IMG/VR virus record: IMGVR_UViG_3300042444_000144
Coordinates: 1 to 35,122 of that record
Length of the DNA stretch: 35,122 nt
Reading direction: 5' to 3' (one strand)
From: a virus
The notes beneath the pieces were generated by a model. That model worked only from the letters and a program-made list of their open reading frames with translations. It had not been told where the DNA came from and searched no databases. The position numbers were made by a program, and so were the translations under genes. Below are positions 1 through 6,969 of the stretch, piece after piece (position 1 is the stretch's first letter; each line of letters opens with the position of its first letter).

Positions 1-529
1 TCGACAGGTCACGGAGTGCCGACACCCACGCCGCTCGGCTCTCTGGCGTCACAGGACCGCCAGATGAGCCCACAGCGTCGTCTAAGAACTTATGGATGGC
101 TTCTTTGGCGTGCGGCTGCCGGGCACCAATCGACTCGCCACGGCATCGCATCTCACGGGCTGCGATCCTCAACTCGTCAAACGCCACGCCCGTCTTAAGC
201 CGCTGGTCGTGTTGCCCGTCCCACTCAATGCACGACGCCAACTCATCGCACAGAGCGGAGAGCGTCGCCGCATCAGCTGCGGCAGTCGGGCCGATGAACT
301 TGCCACGCAGCGTGAACGCATCCGGCGGCACCGGGACAGGTGAGGGTGCAGGTGCTTGCCGCTGCGGCGCGAACGCAATCGCCGCAGCCACGAGCAACGC
401 CACCGCTGCGACGTGCTTGCCGTCAAACGTCGGCCACTTCGCCGTGGCAATGCACGCTTTGAACTTCTCTGCGATCTGCTGCCCAGCGAGAGCATAGACC
501 GCGACGGCAACAAGCAGTGCTGTAATCAC
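1..529 (-). CDS. Conserved hypothetical membrane protein, C-terminus cut by window edge
   Basis: A reading frame open to the left edge gives 176 residues from a GTG start at 529. A GAGGAA ribosome binding site lies just upstream, and the start overlaps the stop of the holin-like gene by 4 bases (GTGA). The protein begins with a hydrophobic helix (residues 1-16), has a second one at about 40-53, then a proline-rich linker (PAPSPVPVPP) and a soluble domain with conserved-looking runs such as CIEWDG, REMRCRGESIGARQP and SSGGPVTPESRAAW. I do not know a named function. Position after a holin-like gene and the topology would fit a lysis or envelope role (for example a spanin-like part), but that is inference. 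The opposite-strand and other-frame readings here have atypical arginine/serine-rich composition. Confidence 0.7.
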   Translation of the reverse strand, partial: MITALLVAVAVYALAGQQIAEKFKACIATAKWPTFDGKHVAAVALLVAAAIAFAPQRQAPAPSPVPVPPDAFTLRGKFIGPTAAADAATLSALCDELASCIEWDGQHDQRLKTGVAFDELRIAAREMRCRGESIGARQPHAKEAIHKFLDDAVGSSGGPVTPESRAAWVSALRDLS

Positions 530-897
530 GGCTTCCTCAGTAGGGGCAGGAGAATCTCGATAGTCCCGGCAGCGATAGCGATGACGAGTGCGCGAGCGGC
601 TGGCCTGACGAAGTACCAAAACGGGTACATGGCGACCGGCACGCACAGCACGGCGACCGAGTCGAAAAGCACGCCGACAGCCTCAAGCACGATGGCTCGC
701 TTCTCCTCGCCCGTCAGCGTTTTCGTTGTGTCGAGCGTCTCGACAGTCAGCCGCACGAGAGCGGCGACGAGACAGCCGAACTCTGTGAGCGTCAGCCCGT
801 CTTTCGCAGCAACCTTGGCGGTGACGAGAAACGCCGACACCTTCTGCGAGATGTCATTGAGCGGCGCAGCGGCAGCAAGTGGAGCGTCGGCAACCAT
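526..897 (-). CDS. Small membrane protein, possible holin
   Basis: The 123-residue product has an alanine-rich amphipathic start, a central acidic helix (TLDTTKTLTGEEKRA) and at least two hydrophobic segments near residues 76-97 and 100-118, ending in a basic tail (LLRKP). Size and topology fit a phage holin or a holin-like membrane protein that would oligomerise in the inner membrane, but no family motif decides this. The start is ATG at 897 with only a weak GGCGG element upstream. It lies between a DUF1599-like gene and another membrane protein, so all three may be expressed together. No endolysin is visible in the window; it may lie beyond the left edge. Confidence 0.65.
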   Translation of the reverse strand: MVADAPLAAAAPLNDISQKVSAFLVTAKVAAKDGLTLTEFGCLVAALVRLTVETLDTTKTLTGEEKRAIVLEAVGVLFDSVAVLCVPVAMYPFWYFVRPAARALVIAIAAGTIEILLPLLRKP

Positions 898-926
898 GCC
901 GCCAGAGTAGGCGGGATGGGTGGTGA

Positions 927-943
927 GTCAGACCGGGTCTGAC
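927..943. repeat. Perfect 8-1-8 palindrome at a gene end
   Basis: GTCAGACC-G-GGTCTGAC is a perfect inverted repeat with a one-base centre. It spans the stop codon of the DUF1599-like gene and lies about 30 bases before the holin-like start. On the minus strand it contains ACCCGGTCTGA, which matches the core of the intergenic motif found at 25138 and 11927. It could be an operator, a small hairpin in the mRNA, or chance in a coding end; no U-run follows it. Confidence 0.5.
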
Positions 944-1662
944 TGCCCCTCTCGGTACAGCACCAGAGCAATGGCGGAATAACAGGCAATATCCTTCAGC
1001 GTGTCTTCGATGCCGTCGAACTCGCATTTCCCACGGCGGAAGAACGCCTTGAGCCGGTGCATCTTGTCGCTGATCCGCAGGATACAGCCAGCCCACGCCG
1101 GCATATTCACGACGTCGGCACTCTGCCGGATGTTGCTCAGTGCGTCCTCGTCAACGCCGTAGTCAAGAGTCTTGGCGAGGTGCAGGGTTTTCAGTTCCTC
1201 AAGGATGGCGAGGAACTCCCGCGAGCCGGGACGGATGTCGTCCTGCTTGGCAATGATGCTGTCACCTGTCCAGCGGATGTCGTCCGGTGCCGCTTCCATC
1301 TCTCGCTGCCCTTGCAGAATCCAATCGACCGGCACAGTTTCCTCGCGCTCGGCGGCGTATTTCTCGGCGCTCGCCTTCGTGATGTCCTTCCAGCGGCTCG
1401 CCACTTCGTCAGTCGTCGTTGTGGTCGTGTGGCACCTCACGCCTTCGCAGCATGAGCCAGCTAGCCTTTCCTCCACTGCTGCCCGCAGCATGGCGTTTGA
1501 TTCCTCAAGCGTTGCGATTGCTTCTTGCATGCGTTTCCTTTCGAGAAGAAGTCTGGCGACGTCTGCCGCCAATGATCCTGCGGTGCCGGTCCACTGCCCT
1601 TGATAGCGATACGCTCGCTGGCGTGCGTCGGCTAGATACTCGTCAGATAGGTCGTAGTCCAT
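928..1662 (-). CDS. DUF1599 / Nmad1-like protein with coiled-coil N-terminal half
   Basis: A 244-residue protein. The N-terminal half is helical and charged (LLLERKRMQEAIATLEESNA at about 39-58), probably a coiled coil, followed by a threonine run (TTTTTT). The C-terminal part, about residues 150-235, reads as an all-alpha domain with KTLDYG, a DK-MHRLK segment (SDKMHRLKAFF) and DTLKDIACYSAIAL, the pattern of the DUF1599 / nucleotide-modification-associated family found in phages. By analogy it may act on nucleotides or modified bases, but catalytic activity is unproven. The start overlaps the stop of the upstream metallophosphoesterase gene as TGATG, so the two are translationally coupled. 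Confidence 0.7.
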   Translation of the reverse strand: MDYDLSDEYLADARQRAYRYQGQWTGTAGSLAADVARLLLERKRMQEAIATLEESNAMLRAAVEERLAGSCCEGVRCHTTTTTTDEVASRWKDITKASAEKYAAEREETVPVDWILQGQREMEAAPDDIRWTGDSIIAKQDDIRPGSREFLAILEELKTLHLAKTLDYGVDEDALSNIRQSADVVNMPAWAGCILRISDKMHRLKAFFRRGKCEFDGIEDTLKDIACYSAIALVLYREGQSDPV

Positions 1663-2828
1663 CAGTCAAGCCTCGGGCCTGCGACGTGCATGGATGCCAG
1701 ACCGCCGCCGTGGCGATACAGAAACGTCTCCATTGCCTGACGGCTCCCGATCCAACCGTTGATGGCGTGGTAATCGTCTGGCGGATTCAGCGCCGGTGCG
1801 GTTCGCACGATGACGCCGTCAAGCGTGTCTATCGGCTTGTTGTTCGCAGCCGCCTGGTGGTGCAGGTGCCCAGTGTGCCACTCGCGGTAGACGCTCTGGC
1901 TCCACGCCTTCGGCTGCTCCAGTGCCATGATCTGCGGCAGCTTCGGTTTCGCCTTGTGCCCGTGCGTGAATCCGATGAGGTTGCCGCCGTGCGAAAGATA
2001 CTGCCGCCCCTTGAACTCGCCGCACACCTTCACAGACCGAGATCCTCGAAAGCGTTCCTGCAAGATTCTCTGGAACGTCCACGTCATGACTTCGTCGTGG
2101 TTGCCGTTCACAATCACGACGTCGGTAGGCACCGTCTCAGCGGACTGCTGCACCAGAGACAAGAGCGTGTCGCAGCCGACTTCGATCATTTTCTGAAGCC
2201 GCCCGTCACGCTCTAGCGGCGTGCCGCCGGTAGTCGTGCCGGCGGGCGTGTCGTAGTGAAACAGGTCTCCCAAGAAGGCGACCGTGCGTCTGGCTGGCTT
2301 GCTGTCGTCGCCAACCGCCAGCAGTTCACTCGCAGCGTCACCAACAAGCCGGGCGGCAATATCCAAGTCGTAATCGCCGCCACCGGCTGTCTTGTCCCAG
2401 CAGTATTTTCCGAAGTGCGTGTCTGCCACCACGAGCACCTGCCAGAGTCCTTCCCGCTTTGGTGCCTTGGCAGTCTTGGCCAAAGGCTTGCGGATGTCTT
2501 TCCTTGCAGCGCCGATCATCGCCTCGACAACCTCGCGGGTCGTCGGCCCGCCCTTCGGCTTGAGCCTTACGAACACGCGATGCAGTTCAATGCTTCCGCC
2601 TTCGCCGTCGCCACATTCCCACTTGGTCGCTTCGCTGGATGCGATTTCAAAACGGCTCATGTCCGCTTCGATGTGCTTCAGCAGATCCTCGACGGTCTTG
2701 ATGCGTCGGCTTGTGGATCGCGCCTCAAGCGTGTCGCCCGACTGCGACTGCGTCACTTGCTCGGCGTCTGCTGCTGGCTTCGGCGGCGGCAACTTTGCCT
2801 TGATCTTGTCCGCTATTTTCGCAGCCAT
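1662..2828 (-). CDS. Calcineurin-like metallophosphoesterase
   Basis: A 388-residue protein with the full set of metal-binding motifs: VADTHFG (D136, H138), GD (187-188), NGNHDE (241-246), THGH (288-291) and GHLHH (320-324). This is the two-metal calcineurin-type phosphoesterase fold, acting on phosphodiester or phosphomonoester bonds; the substrate cannot be read from sequence. The first 125 residues are a helical, charged extension. I chose the ATG at 2828 because AAGGAG stands about 7 bases upstream; an ATG 33 bases earlier lies inside the preceding gene. It overlaps that gene by 16 bases and is coupled (TGATG) to the DUF1599-like gene. Phages often carry such enzymes near lysis or nucleotide genes. 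Confidence 0.88.
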   Translation of the reverse strand: MAAKIADKIKAKLPPPKPAADAEQVTQSQSGDTLEARSTSRRIKTVEDLLKHIEADMSRFEIASSEATKWECGDGEGGSIELHRVFVRLKPKGGPTTREVVEAMIGAARKDIRKPLAKTAKAPKREGLWQVLVVADTHFGKYCWDKTAGGGDYDLDIAARLVGDAASELLAVGDDSKPARRTVAFLGDLFHYDTPAGTTTGGTPLERDGRLQKMIEVGCDTLLSLVQQSAETVPTDVVIVNGNHDEVMTWTFQRILQERFRGSRSVKVCGEFKGRQYLSHGGNLIGFTHGHKAKPKLPQIMALEQPKAWSQSVYREWHTGHLHHQAAANNKPIDTLDGVIVRTAPALNPPDDYHAINGWIGSRQAMETFLYRHGGGLASMHVAGPRLD

Positions 2829-3031
2829 TCGGAAAGCTCCTTCTCGGAGATGATGTGCCACCCAGCCGCAGCCGCCTCTTCCCGCAGTGCCCGTGCCACT
2901 GATGCCGCAGATGCGGCACCGTAGCCGCCTGCCTGGAACCGCGTGCGGATCTCCTGCACGCCCGCCTGGTCGTCATCGCTAAGGCGATCAATCCACGTCG
3001 CAGGCTTTGCGGGCTTCACCCTCTCAGCCAC
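2813..3031 (-). CDS. Small hypothetical protein with a possible helix-turn-helix
   Basis: From a GTG at 3031, overlapping the upstream gene by 8 bases, the frame encodes 72 residues: a basic start, WIDRLSDDDQ, then a helical domain with RTRFQAGGYGAASAASVARA and a C-terminal ISEKELSEWLRK that looks like a recognition helix. A longer reading from 3154 exists, but its first part is the frame shadow of the upstream gene and has poor codon use. GTG at 3019 is an alternative start. I know no named family. A DNA-binding role is plausible, and a small-terminase-like role cannot be excluded since no small terminase was found elsewhere. Confidence 0.6.
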   Translation of the reverse strand: MAERVKPAKPATWIDRLSDDDQAGVQEIRTRFQAGGYGAASAASVARALREEAAAAGWHIISEKELSEWLRK

Positions 3032-3209
3032 GGCGTCGGCTAGCGCGACGCTTTTTCGGCTTTTCGTCTTCACGCTGCTCCCCCTTCTGCTCAAGGTGAA
3101 TCCACCCATCATCGTCAGGGATGCCGCCGCCGACGTGCTCTTCGTCGTCGTCAAGCTCTGGCGGCAGAATCACCGCCTCGGGCTGCGTCTTTGGCTTGGT
3201 GCGTCCCAT
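3024..3209 (-). CDS. Small acidic-basic hypothetical protein
   Basis: A 61-residue protein with an acidic centre (ELDDDEEHVGGG, PDDDG) and a strongly basic tail (KPKKRRASRRRG). Codon third positions are G/C-rich like the neighbours, which supports this frame over the overlapping one. The ATG at 3209 follows the first intergenic gap after the tail genes and a TTGACA-like element at 3229-3234. No function recognised; probably unstructured. Confidence 0.55.
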   Translation of the reverse strand: MGRTKPKTQPEAVILPPELDDDEEHVGGGIPDDDGWIHLEQKGEQREDEKPKKRRASRRRG

Positions 3210-3228
3210 GCCACTAGGGTGGCAGGCG

Positions 3229-3234
3229 TGTCAA
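3229..3234 (-). promoter_or_regulatory. TTGACA element in a short gene gap
   Basis: On the minus strand CTTGACACGCC begins here, and the TGA inside TTGACA is the stop codon of the preceding tail gene. It stands about 20 bases before the ATG at 3209. Similar elements occur at 29169, 29615 and 30186. No good -10 hexamer at normal spacing is seen, so this is a candidate regulatory site only. Confidence 0.3.
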
Positions 3235-3656
3235 GCGTTACGCCTGGCGTTGCTGATCGCCCGCCGCACGAGCATCCTGCCCGCCACGTCAAAGAATGGC
3301 AGGCCGCGAGCCTCGGCCTCCGCTCGCATGACGGCGACCACCTCGTCAATGCGTTCCGGCTTGCTGGCCTCGTCGCAGCCCCACTGATCCATCTGCTGCT
3401 GCTTCGCGCGGCACTGGCACGTTGGCGTTGGCTCAATGCCGAATCGCTTCAAGAGCTTGGAAAGCTCGGTGCCGGGGCCGCTCGCCGGAGTCGGTGCTGG
3501 CTCGGGTAGCCGTGACACTCGCGGATACGCCGGATGGTCAACGTCAATTGTCCACTCGTCGCCGTCCTGTGCGACCACGCACGGCATGACCTCGTCGAGC
3601 GTGTAGCCACGCTCGGTGCAACGGGACTCAAGGTTGGAGCGGTGGCAGGTGATCAT
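3231..3656 (-). CDS. Conserved phage tail-region protein, two-domain hypothetical
   Basis: A 141-residue protein. The first part (about 1-45) has paired cysteines and CHRSNLESRC, RGYTLDEVMPCVVAQDGD and VDHPAYPR; the second part, after a proline-rich linker, starts with GTELSKLLKRFGI and contains PTCQCRAK and a WGCDE segment, ending in a helical basic tail (GRMLVRRAISNARRNA). The cysteine pairs suggest metal binding or disulphides. I recall similar two-part proteins in planctomycete prophages downstream of the tail genes, but no biochemical role. It overlaps the upstream cysteine-rich gene by ATGA and is probably part of the tail-tip unit. Confidence 0.75.
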   Translation of the reverse strand: MITCHRSNLESRCTERGYTLDEVMPCVVAQDGDEWTIDVDHPAYPRVSRLPEPAPTPASGPGTELSKLLKRFGIEPTPTCQCRAKQQQMDQWGCDEASKPERIDEVVAVMRAEAEARGLPFFDVAGRMLVRRAISNARRNA

Positions 3657-4594
3657 GGGAGCGGGTTAAAAGACACGGTTATAGAACCACCCCTCGCCGC
3701 AAATCCGTAGCTGCCGCCACCGCTTATCTGTAGCGGTGCCACGGACTGCAAATCAACTATTAATCCGCCGCCTGACGAAACAGTTCCAACTGCGTCACTG
3801 CACGACTCGTAAACGCACACTGCGCCGCCAGTAAAACCAACATTTCCGGGCGTCAATCCGGTTCGATCGCACGCCGTTTGTGCAGCGGCTCCAGTAGTTC
3901 GAATCGTTACTTGCACTGAAAACCGCACGTCATTACCAACCGTGAAAAACACCAGTACGACTTGGACAGATGCGCCACCTTGCGATGAATAGTTGCCAAG
4001 AAACGAGCATTTAGGCGTTGCCCCGGTAACGCTACACACCAAAGAGTTCAAGTAGCTATTGTTTTTTGAAAGGGAACCAGAGCCAGAAGCCGAAACGGAG
4101 TACGACGCATCAGGGCATACGTTGGCGTTAAACGCAGATTGGTAGAAACCTGATGCTGTGCCAGTAGTGCCAATCGAAATGCTAGTTACGTCACAGAGGT
4201 CGCACGGATTCGGCGTACACGTCGTCCCCACACCCTTGAAAGAAGGCGCGTTCGCCTGCGGTCTGTCGCCAGGCGAGCAAATTGAATTATCTGGCGTGGC
4301 TGCATCCGCACTACATCCGTAGCACGGCCGCCACACCCCACCACGGGCGGCGCACTCTGATTCAGTTCCGCCACGGCATCGCGGGCCAGTTACACCATTT
4401 ACCGTCATCGTGTCAGGTCCACAACACGAATTACTACGGCACTTGCACTGACACTGCGGCTTGACGCTGCACGACGTGCCCTCGCAGCAAGCGCCCTCTT
4501 GGCAGGCTTGCAGGCAGTCGGCCTGCGTAGCGTATGAAGTGCGACCCGTGGTCGTGACGCCAGATGGCAGCGAGGTTGATTGGTAGCAGGGCAT
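3653..4594 (-). CDS. Cysteine-rich virion protein, probable tail tip or adhesin
   Basis: A 313-residue protein with about 25 cysteines, 19 of them in the first 135 residues (for example CQEGACCEGTSC, CQCKC, NSCCG). The remaining two thirds are Ser/Thr/Gly-rich beta-type sequence, ending in AARGGSITVSFNPLP. Such a cysteine-rich head suggests zinc binding or disulphide-stabilised modules exposed on the virion. Position at the end of the tail genes fits a tail-tip or receptor-binding role, which is inference. The DNA is visibly more A/T-rich than most of the window, as often seen in host-recognition genes. The ATG at 4594 lies 4 bases after the upstream stop. Confidence 0.75.
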   Translation of the reverse strand: MPCYQSTSLPSGVTTTGRTSYATQADCLQACQEGACCEGTSCSVKPQCQCKCRSNSCCGPDTMTVNGVTGPRCRGGTESECAARGGVWRPCYGCSADAATPDNSICSPGDRPQANAPSFKGVGTTCTPNPCDLCDVTSISIGTTGTASGFYQSAFNANVCPDASYSVSASGSGSLSKNNSYLNSLVCSVTGATPKCSFLGNYSSQGGASVQVVLVFFTVGNDVRFSVQVTIRTTGAAAQTACDRTGLTPGNVGFTGGAVCVYESCSDAVGTVSSGGGLIVDLQSVAPLQISGGGSYGFAARGGSITVSFNPLP

Positions 4595-4598
4595 GGCT

Positions 4599-5339
4599 CT
4601 AACTCAGCGTGATGACTACAGACACATTCTGCTGCCCAGTGCGGGATACAACGCTAGTAATCTCTGAGCCGTACTTTTCGTCAGAGCCACGCCTAGCAGC
4701 CAGCATTCCGTATGAGTTAGCCGAACTGCCGAACTGTGCTAGTTGCTGGTCAACGAGGCTCTTGTTTGCTTCCCACACTCGCGAGTAGGGCAAAGACTGC
4801 GGAAATTCAGTACACAGCGGCCACGAATGCCGCTCATACAGCCCATAGCCGACAGTGTACGAACCAGGACCGCTACAAGTTAGTTCTTGCAACGAACGAA
4901 ACTGCGTCTCTGAGTGAAAATACATAACTGGAAACGGCAGGATGGTCATCACGTTTGGGTAAATGCTTGAGTTCGCATTTAAGGTCACAGAAAGCGTCTG
5001 CGTCCCGCAGCCTGCCGGAAAGCCGGAATATGTAGTTTCCCAGCGAGACATTGCTGGGCTTTGAGTAGATGCAACCCTTGTGAGTTGGCGAGTGCCAGAG
5101 AAGAGCGAACCAAGAAAGCCCGCCGATGATTTGTACGGTGAGTTTGCAGTGACTAAGTTGTCCAGCATGTCGTATTTGGCGAAGTAGTCTTCGGCAGTGA
5201 TGCTGACAGACACGGACGACACGTCCAGCGGGACGCAAGAAAGGCTCGCACAGCAATACCAATCCCCGCAGCACCCGCAGTTCTCTGCGATCTGGCCGTC
5301 CTTGACGATCAGCGAGCCGTTTTTTGTGGCGAGTGTCAT
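4599..5339 (-). CDS. Virion protein with N-terminal cysteine cluster
   Basis: The 246-residue product starts MTLATKNGSLIVKDGQIA and is followed at once by a dense cluster of six cysteines (NCGCCGDWYCC and SC). The rest is Ser/Thr-rich beta-type sequence with few charged residues. The start at 5339 is chosen because it overlaps the upstream stop as ATGA; a frame extension to 5456 lies inside the previous gene. Its DNA is relatively A/T-rich, like the next gene. The cysteine cluster may bind a metal and act as an attachment knob. Likely a tail-tip component; no named family recognised. Confidence 0.75.
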   Translation of the reverse strand: MTLATKNGSLIVKDGQIAENCGCCGDWYCCASLSCVPLDVSSVSVSITAEDYFAKYDMLDNLVTANSPYKSSAGFLGSLFSGTRQLTRVASTQSPAMSRWETTYSGFPAGCGTQTLSVTLNANSSIYPNVMTILPFPVMYFHSETQFRSLQELTCSGPGSYTVGYGLYERHSWPLCTEFPQSLPYSRVWEANKSLVDQQLAQFGSSANSYGMLAARRGSDEKYGSEITSVVSRTGQQNVSVVITLS

Positions 5340-6079
5340 GTGCAAGCCGTGGTGGAGACCCACGCCAGACCGCCGTTGGCAGCATGCGTGAGCACTTGCT
5401 GAGTAGACGCCGAGTAGCCCGTCATGCTGTGCCAATCCCAGCCGACGAGCACCCACTCATCCGCAACATAGGCAATGAAGCAAACGGAGCCAGATAGCGT
5501 GGCGATGTAGTTCTTCGCCGTGTACGTCGCACCAGAGACGACGGCATCCGTGACAGTTGTCGTGCTGCCTTTCGTCCACGTCCCTGAGAACGTGCCACGA
5601 ATCAAGCCAGCCTGCATCCGAATCAGCGCCCAGTTGGAATCCTTCCACAGCACATGAGCGCCAGACGCTTTGCCCAGATCCGCCGCCTTCAGCTGCACCA
5701 CGCCACCCACAGCCACGCGCCCGACCTTCCCGCTCTCAATCGGCTCCACGGCTACGCACCACGCCGTCGTGGTCGCTGACGGCGTGCCGCCCTGCAAGAC
5801 GGGCATTTCCTCGAACGACGCCGTAGCACCGCCTGCCGACGACGTAGGCGTGATCTCGACTCCCGTGATCGCCAGTACGCCCCAGCGAGCGACGGTGGTG
5901 GACGGCTTGCAGTAGACCCATGTGTACGGCTTCAGCACCGGCGAGCCGGGCACGCCTTCCGTGCCGGGATTGGCACCGAGCACCAGGTCGGCGGCGTCTT
6001 GCGCCCGATTCCACGCACGGGCACTGATCGCCCCGCGTAGCGGCTGTCCCTGCTCGATGCGTCCGTCTGGGCGTGGCAT
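5336..6079 (-). CDS. Virion structural protein of the tail tip, hypothetical
   Basis: A 247-residue protein. The N-terminus (GAISARAWNRAQDAADLVLG) is helical and the rest is beta-rich with WVYCKPS, VAVEPIESGKVGRVAVGG and VLVGWDW. The WNRAQDAAD opening followed by an ageing-resistant beta domain recurs in phage tail-tip or fibre-base proteins I remember, but no function is established. It follows a TGATG junction with the upstream gene and precedes the two cysteine-rich proteins, so it probably links the tail hub to them. Confidence 0.75.
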   Translation of the reverse strand: MPRPDGRIEQGQPLRGAISARAWNRAQDAADLVLGANPGTEGVPGSPVLKPYTWVYCKPSTTVARWGVLAITGVEITPTSSAGGATASFEEMPVLQGGTPSATTTAWCVAVEPIESGKVGRVAVGGVVQLKAADLGKASGAHVLWKDSNWALIRMQAGLIRGTFSGTWTKGSTTTVTDAVVSGATYTAKNYIATLSGSVCFIAYVADEWVLVGWDWHSMTGYSASTQQVLTHAANGGLAWVSTTACT

Positions 6080-6969
6080 CAGGTGTACCCCGTGCCGATG
6101 CCTAGCTGCGAGAAGTCAGCGTCCTTGTAGACCTTTGAGACGTAGACTGCCTTGGGTTGCTTCAGGAGCGAACTGCCAGAGACGGCATCTTCGTACCGTA
6201 CCCATAGGTATTCGTGACCCTTCTTCTCGATGCCGCCGATGCTGCCGATGGTCTGCCCAGTGACGTTCTTTGACGCCACAAAACGATATGACAACGACCA
6301 CGGCCCGCTACCCTTGTCACTGTCCCACTCTTGCGAACCCGAGCAGCCTACAAACAGAACCTCGCCAGCCTCAAAGCCCCTGAATGCGGCATTGTTCGTC
6401 GTGCCAGTGAGCCCAGCCAATCCACGCACGTAGGCGGCAGTGATGTAGGCGTTGGGGACGTCGTACTGCTCCTGCCATTGCAGCTGCGGCGTGATGATGT
6501 CGATGCCGTTCACGCCGTTAGCGTCAACGCCGATTGCCCCTGACATATTCGTTGCTGTTGACGGGAACCGCTTCTCAAAGTCCAGCGTGCCGCCAGACCC
6601 GACCGAACATGCCTGCGTGACGTGCTGCGTGCCGCCCGTCGTGTCGAAAGACCTCGCACGCTTCAGCGGCTCGGTCTGCGATGAATCTTCTGCGCCAGCC
6701 TTCTCATAGCTGATCGTCAGCTGCCAAGCGTTGTCGCCGAGGTACGAAACGCTGTACTGCTCGGCAAGCAGTTGCATGCCTGTGACGCCTGGATACTGCC
6801 AGTACGCACCGTTCGCGCTTATCTCTGCGTTGATCGCGGCATGCAGTTCCGTGTCATCGGCAGTGCCGAATATCTTGTATGACTTAGTGTAGGAAGACGC
6901 ACCCTTCTTGCCCTTGCGGACAATCGTCGCCTGCCTGCTGTCGCCGTCTTCTACCCACACGAGTGCCAT
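6079..6969 (-). CDS. Probable distal-tail or tail-hub structural protein
   Basis: A 296-residue protein read directly after the tape measure gene (TAATG junction). It has beta-rich sequence with KSYKIFGTADD near the start, WQLTISYEKAG, WSLSYRFVASKN and GHEYLWVRYE, and ends in KVYKDADFSQLGIGTGY. The place after the tape measure is where distal-tail, hub or baseplate proteins are encoded, so a role at the tail end is likely. The specific family is not recognised with certainty. Confidence 0.7.
   Translation of the reverse strand: MALVWVEDGDSRQATIVRKGKKGASSYTKSYKIFGTADDTELHAAINAEISANGAYWQYPGVTGMQLLAEQYSVSYLGDNAWQLTISYEKAGAEDSSQTEPLKRARSFDTTGGTQHVTQACSVGSGGTLDFEKRFPSTATNMSGAIGVDANGVNGIDIITPQLQWQEQYDVPNAYITAAYVRGLAGLTGTTNNAAFRGFEAGEVLFVGCSGSQEWDSDKGSGPWSLSYRFVASKNVTGQTIGSIGGIEKKGHEYLWVRYEDAVSGSSLLKQPKAVYVSKVYKDADFSQLGIGTGYT

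Noticed and set aside
2813-3154. Longer 113-residue reading of the small gene before the phosphoesterase
   Set aside because: Its first third overlaps a better frame (3024-3209) with neighbour-like codon use; a GTG at 3031 fits the junction better.
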